From the NCBI RefSeq assembly GCF_031583025.1, contig NZ_CP134062.1, positions 2,728,001-2,792,000 of the forward strand: a stretch of 64,000 nucleotides of DNA. Reading direction: 5' to 3'. This DNA comes from Mycobacterium sp. Z3061 (GTDB lineage Bacteria; Actinomycetota; Actinomycetes; Mycobacteriales; Mycobacteriaceae). The first letter of the stretch is position 1; each line of letters starts with the position of its first letter. A program made the translations under genes and the position numbers. Positions 9,168 to 16,208 of this stretch are shown one piece after another. The notes under the pieces were generated by a model, which saw nothing but the letters and a program-made list of their open reading frames with translations, was not told the DNA's origin and did no database searches.

Positions 9168-11999
9168 ATGAATCGAGACAGTGCCCCCAAGCGACGGCTT
9201 CGCGTCTCCGCCCTTGCGGCGGTGGCCAATCCGTCGTACACGCGCGTCGACACCTGGAACCTGCTGGACGACGCCTGCCGCCACCTGGCCGAGGTCGACC
9301 TGGCCGGTCTGGACAAGACCCACGATCTGGCGAAGGTGAAGCGGTTGATGGACCGGATCGGCGCCTACGAGCGGTACTGGCTGTATCCCGGCGCCGCGAA
9401 CCTGGCCACCTTCCGGGCGCACCTGGAAAGCCTGTCCACGGTGCGCCTCGCCGAAGAGGTGTCGCTGGCTGTGCGACTGCTCTCCGAATACGGCGACCGC
9501 ACAGCATTATTCGATCTTTCGGCACCCCTGGCCGACCAGGAACTGGTGGCGCAGGCCAAGCAGCAGCAGTTCTACACCGTGCTGCTGGCCGATGATGCGC
9601 CGTGCACGGCACCGGACTGCCTGGCCGACGCGCTGCGCCAACTGCGTAACGCCGCGGAAGACATCCAGTTCGAGATCCTGCTGGCCCCCAGTGTCGAGGA
9701 CGCGATCACAGCGGTCGCGTTGAACGGGGAGATCCAGGCCGCCATCGTCCGCCACGACCTGCCGCTGCGTTCGCGGGACCGGGTGCCGCTGATGAACACC
9801 CTGCTCGGCTGCAATGAAGACACCGGGGTGTCCGATCGGTCGCACGACTGGATCGAGTGCGGCGAGTGGATTCGCGAACTGCGGCCCCACATCGATCTCT
9901 ACCTGCTCACCGACGAGTCGATCGCGGCCGGCGGCGACGACGAACCCGACGTCTACGACCGCACCTTCTACCGGCTCAACGACGTCACCGATCTGCACAG
10001 CACCGTGATCGCGGGGCTCCGGAATCGTTTCTCCACACCATTTTTCGACGCTCTTCGCGCCTACGCGGCGGCGCCGGTGGGCCAGTTCCACGCGCTTCCC
10101 GTCGCCCGCGGCGCCAGCATCTTCAACTCGAAGTCCTTGCAGGACATGGGCGAGTTTTACGGCCGCAACATCTTCATGGCCGAAACATCCACCACCTCAG
10201 GCGGTTTGGATTCGCTGCTGGATCCGCACGGCAACATCAAGAAGGCGATGGACAAGGCCGCGGTCACCTGGAACGCCAACCACACCTACTTCGTCACCAA
10301 CGGAACCTCCACCGCCAACAAGATCGTCGTGCAGTCGTTGACCCGTCCGGGTGACATCGTGCTCATCGACCGCAACTGCCACAAATCCCACCACTACGGC
10401 CTGGTGCTGGCCGGGGCGTACCCCCGCTACCTGGAGTCGTACGCGCTGCCGCAGTTCGCCATTTACGGGGCGGTGCCGCTGAGCACCATCAAGAAGGCGC
10501 TGCTGGATCTCGAGGCGGCCGGGCACCTGGACAAGGTGCGCATGCTGCTGCTCACCAACTGCATCTTCGACGGTGTCGTGTACAACCCCCGGCGGGTGAT
10601 GGAAGAGGTGCTGGCGATCAAGCCCGACATCGTCTTCCTGTGGGACGAGGCCTGGTATGCGTTCGCGACCGCCGTGCCGTGGGCCCGGCAGCGCACCGCG
10701 ATGGTGTCGGCCGAGCGGCTCGAGCAGATGCTCGCGTCACCGGAATACGCTGAGGAATATCGCAATTGGAAAGCCTCGATGGAAGGGGTGCCGCGCGAGG
10801 AGTGGGTAGACCGCCGGCTGCTGCCGGACCCCGCCAAGGCCCGGGTGCGGGTGTACGCGACCCACTCCACCCACAAGTCGCTGTCCGCGTTCCGGCAGGC
10901 CTCGATGATCCATGTGCGCGATCAGGACTTCAACGCCCTGGCCCGCGACGCGTTCGGCGAGGCGTTCCTGACGCACACCTCCACGTCGCCGAACCAGCAA
11001 CTGCTGGCGTCGCTGGACCTGGCGCGCCGGCAGGTCGACATCGAGGGCTTCCAACTGGTCCGGCAAACCTACGACATGGCGCTGGTATTCCGGCACCGGG
11101 TTCGCAAGGACCGCTTGATCAGCAAGTGGTTCCGCATCCTCGACGAGGCCGACCTGGTGCCCGAGGAGTACCGGGCATCGCACGTCAGCTCCTACCGCGA
11201 AGTCAGGCAGGGCGCACTCGACGAGTGGAACGAGGCCTGGCGTTCGGATCAATTCGTCCTGGACCCGACGCGGGTGACGCTGTTCCTCGGCAAGACCGGG
11301 ATGAACGGGTACGACTTCCGCGAGAAGATCCTGATGGACCGCTTCGGCATTCAGATCAACAAGACCTCGATCAACAGTGTGCTGCTCATCTTCACCATCG
11401 GCGTCACCTGGTCGAGCGTTCACCATCTGCTCGACGTGCTGCGCCGGGTGGCTACCGACTTCGATCGCACCCAGGCCGCAGCCAGTGCCGCTGACTGGAA
11501 ACTGCACGAGCGCCGGGTCGAGGAGATCACCGAGGACCTGCCGCACCTGCCCGACTTCAGCCAGTTCGACGTGGCGTTCCGGCCCGACGAGGGCAGCGTG
11601 TACGGCGACACCCGCTCGGCCTTCTATGCCGGGTATGAGGAGAAGGACCGCGAGTACGTGCTGATCGGCACCGCGGGGCGACGTATTGCCGAGGGAAAGA
11701 CGTTGGTTTCCACCACATTCGTGGTGCCTTATCCGCCGGGCTTCCCGGTGCTGGTGCCAGGGCAGGTGGTGTCCAAGGAGATCGTGTACTTCCTGGCTCA
11801 GCTCGACGTCAAGGAGATCCACGGCTACAACCACGAGTTGGGTCTGTCGGTGTTCACTCAGGAGGCGCTGAGTCGGATGGAGGCCGCCCGTGCCGCGGTC
11901 ACCCAAGCCGCCAAGGTGTCCGGCAACGGGTCGTCGGAACCGGCCCGGGCGCCTGAAGCGCCGATGTTGGCCAGCGAGCACTCGGTCCAGGTGAACTGA
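9168..11999 (+). CDS. Orn/Lys/Arg-type PLP decarboxylase (Rv2531c-like)
   Basis: A 943-residue fold-type I PLP enzyme of the ornithine/lysine/arginine decarboxylase group, in the position of Rv2531c (often annotated adi). The N-terminal ~300 residues are a wing/linker-like region. The catalytic domain has AETSTTSGGLDSLLDP, TNGTSTANKIVVQSL, the PLP-contacting Asp/Ala in FLWDEAWYAF, and the Schiff-base Lys570 in THSTHKSLSAF. The C-terminal domain ends with PYPPGFPVLVPGQ, typical of the family. The actual substrate cannot be read from sequence. ATG with an AGGTGACG ribosome site. A short hairpin overlaps its stop. Confidence 0.92.
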   Translation: MNRDSAPKRRLRVSALAAVANPSYTRVDTWNLLDDACRHLAEVDLAGLDKTHDLAKVKRLMDRIGAYERYWLYPGAANLATFRAHLESLSTVRLAEEVSLAVRLLSEYGDRTALFDLSAPLADQELVAQAKQQQFYTVLLADDAPCTAPDCLADALRQLRNAAEDIQFEILLAPSVEDAITAVALNGEIQAAIVRHDLPLRSRDRVPLMNTLLGCNEDTGVSDRSHDWIECGEWIRELRPHIDLYLLTDESIAAGGDDEPDVYDRTFYRLNDVTDLHSTVIAGLRNRFSTPFFDALRAYAAAPVGQFHALPVARGASIFNSKSLQDMGEFYGRNIFMAETSTTSGGLDSLLDPHGNIKKAMDKAAVTWNANHTYFVTNGTSTANKIVVQSLTRPGDIVLIDRNCHKSHHYGLVLAGAYPRYLESYALPQFAIYGAVPLSTIKKALLDLEAAGHLDKVRMLLLTNCIFDGVVYNPRRVMEEVLAIKPDIVFLWDEAWYAFATAVPWARQRTAMVSAERLEQMLASPEYAEEYRNWKASMEGVPREEWVDRRLLPDPAKARVRVYATHSTHKSLSAFRQASMIHVRDQDFNALARDAFGEAFLTHTSTSPNQQLLASLDLARRQVDIEGFQLVRQTYDMALVFRHRVRKDRLISKWFRILDEADLVPEEYRASHVSSYREVRQGALDEWNEAWRSDQFVLDPTRVTLFLGKTGMNGYDFREKILMDRFGIQINKTSINSVLLIFTIGVTWSSVHHLLDVLRRVATDFDRTQAAASAADWKLHERRVEEITEDLPHLPDFSQFDVAFRPDEGSVYGDTRSAFYAGYEEKDREYVLIGTAGRRIAEGKTLVSTTFVVPYPPGFPVLVPGQVVSKEIVYFLAQLDVKEIHGYNHELGLSVFTQEALSRMEAARAAVTQAAKVSGNGSSEPARAPEAPMLASEHSVQVN

Positions 12000-12013
12000 C
12001 GCTCGGCGCGTCA
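11997..12013 (+). terminator. Short hairpin at the end of the decarboxylase gene
   Basis: TGACGC and GCGTCA are perfect 6-base arms around a 5-base loop, beginning at the stop codon. A competing stem CTCGG/CCGAG overlaps it. There is no U-tract, which is common for mycobacterial terminators, so a terminator role is only suggestive. Confidence 0.3.
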
Positions 12014-12022
12014 ACCGAGGCT

Positions 12023-12037
12023 GTAATCGCGATTTAC
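12023..12037. promoter_or_regulatory. Candidate GntR-type operator
   Basis: GTAATCGCGATTTAC is a near-palindrome with the perfect core AATCGCGATT, beginning GT and ending AC as many GntR-family operators do. It lies about 215 bases before the GntR gene in the otherwise gene-free 12000-12252 gap. The link to that regulator is inference. Confidence 0.3.
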
Positions 12038-12240
12038 GAGGCTGGTGAGGGCCGTCGTAACAGTCTCGGCCAATCAGGTTCGGCTCACCAGGATCGAAAG
12101 GCCGGACGCTCGACTGTGGTGGCGTAATGGTCCGGTGACGCCGAGGTTTGGGCTGGTCGCCAACGGACCCGGCCTGGCGCAATAGTCTCCCGCAGTCGGC
12201 ACCCGTCATCGCGGTCCCTCGGCAGCCCCCTGACCTGCAT

Positions 12241-12246
12241 TAGCGT
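12241..12246 (+). promoter_or_regulatory. -10 box for leaderless GntR-cluster transcript
   Basis: TAGCGT fits TANNNT and ends six bases before the GTG of the GntR gene, which has no ribosome site. This is the classic geometry of mycobacterial leaderless transcripts and would be the promoter of the whole 12253-18892 operon. Confidence 0.5.
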
Positions 12247-12252
12247 GACGGC

Positions 12253-12990
12253 GTGGCCGAAGCAGTGCCGATCCAGGGAGCCCGGGCCGACCGGGCGCGC
12301 CGCACTGCCGACGTGTTGCGTCAGCAAATCCACGCCGGTGCCTACGCTGACGGCTTGCCCGCGGAGAACGTGTTGGCCGCGGAATTCCTGGTGTCGCGCA
12401 ACACCATTCGGGAGGCGCTCGCGGTGCTGAAGAACGAGGGGCTGATCGACCGCGGACCCAGGGTCGGCACCCACGTGGCGCAGCGCAAGTACGAGCACGG
12501 CCTCAACACCCTGCTGGGGCTCAAGGAAACCTTCAAGAACCAGGGCGAAGTACGCAACGAGATACGGGCGGGGATGCTGGTGGCCGCGCCCCCTTCGGTC
12601 GCCCGCCGGCTCCGGCTGCGGGCAGGTGAACACGCGGTGTTCATCGAGCGGCTGCGGTATCTCGGTAACCTGCCGCTCAGCCTCGACTTGACCTATCTCG
12701 TCCCCGACATCGGCACCCAGATCCTGGGGCACCCGCTGGAAGACAACGACCTGTTCGCGCTCATCGAACGGGTGAGCGGACAGAAGCTGGGCTCGGCGTC
12801 GTTGGCGCTGGAGGCCATTCCCGCCGACGCGCACTCGGCGGCCACGCTGCAAGTGCCTGACGGTGCACCGCTGTTGATGCTGGAGCGGCTCACCAGCCTC
12901 GACGACGGCAGGCCCGTCGACCTGGAATACATCCGCATGCGCGGTGATCGAATCACCATGCGCGGCAGTCTCATTAGGAGCAAACCGTGA
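12253..12990 (+). CDS. GntR/HutC-family transcriptional regulator
   Basis: 245 residues. The N-terminal winged helix-turn-helix (about residues 12-80) contains VLRQQIHAGAYADG and the recognition segment AAEFLVSRNTIREALAVLKN. The C-terminal ~150 residues are a UTRA ligand-binding domain (HAVFIERLRYLGNLPLSLDL, PDGAPLLMLERLTSLDDGRP). UTRA regulators bind small effectors and usually repress adjacent catabolic or transport genes. Its stop overlaps the ferredoxin start (GTGA), so it is the first gene of the redox/ABC operon and probably its autoregulated local repressor. The effector is unknown and is presumably the imported substrate or a product. Confidence 0.9.
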   Translation: MAEAVPIQGARADRARRTADVLRQQIHAGAYADGLPAENVLAAEFLVSRNTIREALAVLKNEGLIDRGPRVGTHVAQRKYEHGLNTLLGLKETFKNQGEVRNEIRAGMLVAAPPSVARRLRLRAGEHAVFIERLRYLGNLPLSLDLTYLVPDIGTQILGHPLEDNDLFALIERVSGQKLGSASLALEAIPADAHSAATLQVPDGAPLLMLERLTSLDDGRPVDLEYIRMRGDRITMRGSLIRSKP

Positions 12991-13217
12991 CGCTGGTCAA
13001 CAACATCCGGGCCGACGTGCCGGTCACGGTAGACGAGTCGCTGTGTATCGACGGCTGCACTCTGTGCGTGGAGGTGTGCCCGCTGGACGCGCTGGCGATC
13101 AACCCCGACACGGGTAAGGCGTTCATGCATGTCGACGAATGCTGGTACTGCGGACCCTGCGCGGCGCGCTGCCCGACCGGCGCCGTCACCGTGAACATGC
13201 CCTATCTGCTGCGCTGA
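12987..13217 (+). CDS. 2[4Fe-4S] ferredoxin, AprB-like small subunit
   Basis: 76 residues with eight cysteines in two clusters. Cys20-x3-Cys24-x2-Cys27-x3-Cys31-Pro has the first spacing one residue longer than the usual CxxCxxCxxxCP. Cys52-x2-Cys55-x2-Cys58-x3-Cys62-Pro is canonical. This predicts two [4Fe-4S] clusters. The operon also encodes an AprA/fumarate-reductase-type flavoprotein, so this is most simply its electron-transfer subunit, as AprB is for AprA; AprB also has unusual cysteine spacing. No membrane segment or signal peptide is present. GTG start overlapping the regulator's stop. Confidence 0.88.
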   Translation: MTLVNNIRADVPVTVDESLCIDGCTLCVEVCPLDALAINPDTGKAFMHVDECWYCGPCAARCPTGAVTVNMPYLLR

Positions 13218-13231
13218 CCTCAGGACCAGCC

Positions 13232-14620
13232 GTGAAAAGACCCGCCATTCGTCTGGTGTCGGTCGTGATGACCGTCGCCGCGATCACCTCCGGGTGCTCG
13301 CTGGAATCGCTGGCCGAATCTTCGGGTGTGGTCAGCGTCGTCGTCGGCTACCAGTCGAAAACCATCAATACCGTCACCGCCGGCACGCTGCTGCGCGCCC
13401 AGGGCTACCTCGAGCGCCGACTGTCGGATATCACCTCCCGCACCGGTACCAGGTACGCGGTCCGCTGGCAGGACTACGACACCGGCGCGCCGATCACCGC
13501 GCAGATGCTGGCCGAGAAGATCGACATCGGGTCCATGGGTGACTACCCCCTGCTGATCAACGGCTCCAAGACGCAACCGAACCCGCTGGCGCGCACCGAG
13601 ATGGTGTCGGTCACCGGCTACAGCCCCAAGGGCGCGCTGAACATGGTTGTGGTGAGCCCGGATTCACCGGCGACCACGCTCGCCGAGTTGGCCGGGGCCA
13701 AGGTGTCGGCCAGCGTCGGGTCCGCAGGGCACGGCACCCTGGTACGCGCACTGGACAAGGCCGGGGTGGCGGGGGTCGATGTGCTCAACCAGCAACCGCA
13801 AGTCGGTGCCTCGGCGCTGGAATCCGGACAGGTACAAGCACTTTCACAATTCGTCGCTTGGCCCGGGCTGTTGGTGTACCAGAACAAGGGCAAATTGCTC
13901 TACGACGGCGCCGAATTGAACGTGCCCACGCTGCACGGTGTGGTGGTCCGGCGCTCATATGCCGGCAACCACCCGGAGGTGCTGGCCGCGTTCTTGCAGG
14001 CTCAACTGGACGCCACCGACTTTCTCAACGCCAAGCCGCTGGAAGCGGCGCGCATCGTCGCCGGCGCCAGCGGGTTGCCGCCCGAGGTCGTCTACCTCTA
14101 CAACGGCCCGGGCGGCACATCATTCGACACCACGTTGAAGCCGTCACTGGTGGACGCACTGAAAAGTGATGTGCCGTACCTGAAGTCGATCGGTGACTTC
14201 GCCGACCTCGACATCGGCGGATTCGTCCGGGACGAACCACTGCGCGCGGTGTTCGGGGCCCGCGGACTGGAATACGACGCGGCGCGGGCGCGCACGACGA
14301 ACCCGTCGGCCTTGGCCGGCGACCCCGCGCTGGCCAGCGAATTGTGGCTGGACGGAACGGATGCCACGCAGGCGATCGCCACTCCGACCGCTTTACTACA
14401 GGCGATCCGGGCGGCGACGGCCCGCGGCGCCAAGGTTCGCGCAGCCTACGTACCGGACACCGAACTGGGCACCCGGTGGTTCGCCGACAAGGCGGTCTGG
14501 GTCCGCGAGGGGGGCGACTACCGCCCGTTCGGCACCGTGGCCGGAGCGCGCCGTTACGCGGCAGCGCATCCGGGCGCCGTGACGGTGAGTTATCGACAAG
14601 CACTTGGAGGTTCGTTATGA
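13232..14620 (+). CDS. SsuA/TauA-like substrate-binding lipoprotein with C-terminal extension
   Basis: 462 residues from a GTG. A lipoprotein signal is present: basic VKRPAIR, hydrophobic VVMTVAAI, lipobox TSGC with lipidated Cys near residue 21. The type II periplasmic-binding fold follows (VVVGYQSKTINTV, EKIDIGSMGDYPLLINGS, LAELAGAKVSASVGSAGHGT, VVRRSYAGNHPEVLAAFLQA), as in the sulfonate, taurine and nitrate binding family. It is ~130 residues longer than typical SsuA. The last ~90 residues form an extra module whose end (FGTVAGARRYAAAHPGAVTV) loosely resembles the C-terminus of NosL-type metal-binding proteins. Lies 14 bases after the ferredoxin and overlaps the permease by ATGA. Confidence 0.87.
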   Translation: MKRPAIRLVSVVMTVAAITSGCSLESLAESSGVVSVVVGYQSKTINTVTAGTLLRAQGYLERRLSDITSRTGTRYAVRWQDYDTGAPITAQMLAEKIDIGSMGDYPLLINGSKTQPNPLARTEMVSVTGYSPKGALNMVVVSPDSPATTLAELAGAKVSASVGSAGHGTLVRALDKAGVAGVDVLNQQPQVGASALESGQVQALSQFVAWPGLLVYQNKGKLLYDGAELNVPTLHGVVVRRSYAGNHPEVLAAFLQAQLDATDFLNAKPLEAARIVAGASGLPPEVVYLYNGPGGTSFDTTLKPSLVDALKSDVPYLKSIGDFADLDIGGFVRDEPLRAVFGARGLEYDAARARTTNPSALAGDPALASELWLDGTDATQAIATPTALLQAIRAATARGAKVRAAYVPDTELGTRWFADKAVWVREGGDYRPFGTVAGARRYAAAHPGAVTVSYRQALGGSL

Positions 14621-15471
14621 CGGCCGAGTTGACGGACCGGGTAACCGGGTCCGTTCCGGTCCCCGCCCCGGTGGCGCCGCGGCGAACCCCCTCTCGGTGG
14701 CGCTCGCGCCTGCTGCGGTTGGCGTCGGTCGTCGCCGCGATCGGGCTCTGGCAGCTACTCACCGCCGGCAAGGTGCGGTTCTGGTTGCGGTTCGACACTC
14801 TGCCGACCGTCACCGAGATCGGGCACGCGCTGACGCGACGGCTGGGTGCCTACGAGTACTGGCTGGATCTGGCGCAGTCAGTGTTGCGCATCCTGACCGG
14901 CTTCGGGCTGGCCGCCGCGGCCGGTGTCGCCACCGGCGTGCTGCTGGCCCGGTCACGCACGTTGGCCGATGTATTCGGCCCGCTGACCGAACTGGCCCGG
15001 CCGATCCCCGCGATCGCGGTGGTGCCGGTGGCCATCCTGCTGTTCCCGACCGACGAGGCCGGCATCGTGTTCATCACCTTCCTGGCCGCCTACTTCCCGA
15101 TCATGGTCAGCACCCGGCACGCCGTGCGGGCACTGCCCACGCTGTGGGAGGACTCGGTCCGCACCCTGGGTGGCGGCCGCTGGGAGGTGCTGACCCGGGT
15201 GGTGCTGCCGGGGATCCTGCCGGGTGTCTTCGGGGGCCTGTCGGTCGGGATGGGAGTTGCCTGGATCTGCGTGATCTCCGCCGAGATGATCTCGGGTCGG
15301 CTCGGCGTCGGGTACCGCACCTGGCAGAACTACACCGTGCTGGCCTATCCGCAGGTTTTCGTCGGAATCATCACAATCGGCGTGCTGGGGTTCGCGACAT
15401 CTGCAGCGGTGGAACTGGTGGGCCGCCGGGTCACCCGGTGGCTGCCACGAGGGGAGGAGACCAAACGATGA
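14617..15471 (+). CDS. SsuC/TauC-like ABC transporter permease
   Basis: 284 residues with about six membrane helices. The cytoplasmic EAA loop (RTLGGGRWEVLTRVVLPGIL) is the ATPase-coupling motif of BPD_transp_1 permeases. Family landmarks of the sulfonate/nitrate/taurine group include RPIPAIAVVPVAILLF, AYFPIMVSTRHAVRALP and ISGRLGVGYRTWQ. The N-terminal ~30 residues are proline/arginine-rich and cytoplasmic. ATG overlaps the upstream binding-protein stop, and its own stop overlaps the ATPase start (ATGA). Together the three genes make a complete importer. Confidence 0.92.
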   Translation: MTAELTDRVTGSVPVPAPVAPRRTPSRWRSRLLRLASVVAAIGLWQLLTAGKVRFWLRFDTLPTVTEIGHALTRRLGAYEYWLDLAQSVLRILTGFGLAAAAGVATGVLLARSRTLADVFGPLTELARPIPAIAVVPVAILLFPTDEAGIVFITFLAAYFPIMVSTRHAVRALPTLWEDSVRTLGGGRWEVLTRVVLPGILPGVFGGLSVGMGVAWICVISAEMISGRLGVGYRTWQNYTVLAYPQVFVGIITIGVLGFATSAAVELVGRRVTRWLPRGEETKR

Positions 15472-16208
15472 CGGAGGGCATGAGTCTTGAGCTGGACCGG
15501 GTCCGGTTGTCCTACACCGGTGTTCCGGTGATCGACGGCCTGAGCCTGACCGTGCGCCCGGGGGAGATCCTGGTGCTCACCGGTCCGTCCGGTTGCGGAA
15601 AGTCGACGGTGCTGCGCGCGCTGGCCGGACTTCTGGCACCTGACGACGGACGGGTGGTGGCCGACGGCACGATAGTCACGGGCACCTCCGGTGATCGCGG
15701 AATGGTGTTCCAGGACAACGCCCTGCTGCCGTGGCGCTCGGTCCGCTCCAACATCGAGCTGGCGTTGCGGCTGCGTGGTGAGCCGCGTGGGGCCAGGCGT
15801 ACCCAGGCTCAGCGCTGGATCTCCGAGGTCGGTCTCAGCGGGTTCGGTGACTATCTGCCCAAGAGCCTGTCCGGCGGCATGCGGCAACGGGTGCAGTTGG
15901 CCCGCGGCCTGGCCGGGGCGCCCCGGGCGGTCATGATGGACGAGCCGTTCGGAGCGTTGGACACCCAAACCCGCGCTGCCATGCAGCGGTTGCTCATCGA
16001 CACCTGGCGGGCCCACCCGACTACCGTCGTGTTCGTCACGCATGATGTCGACGAGGCGTTGACGCTCGGGGACCGGGTCGCCGTGTTGGGCCACGCCGGC
16101 CGCCCGCTGCGCGCGCTGCTCGACGTGCCGGAGCCACGAACCGATCGGTCGCGCCCGGCGTTGCGTGCGGAAATCATTGCCGCACTAGATTATCCGGTGG
16201 CGGTATGA
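15468..16208 (+). CDS. SsuB/TauB-like ABC transporter ATP-binding protein
   Basis: 246 residues with every ABC ATPase motif. These are Walker A GPSGCGKST (about 38-46), Q-loop MVFQDNALLPW, signature LSGGMRQRVQLARGL, Walker B AVMMDEPFGALD, and H-loop VFVTHDVDEAL. The DNALLPWRSV pattern after the Q-loop is typical of the nitrate/sulfonate/taurine importer group. The first ATG was chosen because it overlaps the permease stop; an ATG four codons later is possible. The 3' end overlaps the flavoprotein gene. Confidence 0.93.
   Translation: MTEGMSLELDRVRLSYTGVPVIDGLSLTVRPGEILVLTGPSGCGKSTVLRALAGLLAPDDGRVVADGTIVTGTSGDRGMVFQDNALLPWRSVRSNIELALRLRGEPRGARRTQAQRWISEVGLSGFGDYLPKSLSGGMRQRVQLARGLAGAPRAVMMDEPFGALDTQTRAAMQRLLIDTWRAHPTTVVFVTHDVDEALTLGDRVAVLGHAGRPLRALLDVPEPRTDRSRPALRAEIIAALDYPVAV

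Noticed and set aside
10737..12209. 490-codon open frame antisense to the decarboxylase
   Set aside because: Shadow of the opposite strand's codon bias; composition rich in Gln/Arg/His/Val and no domain.
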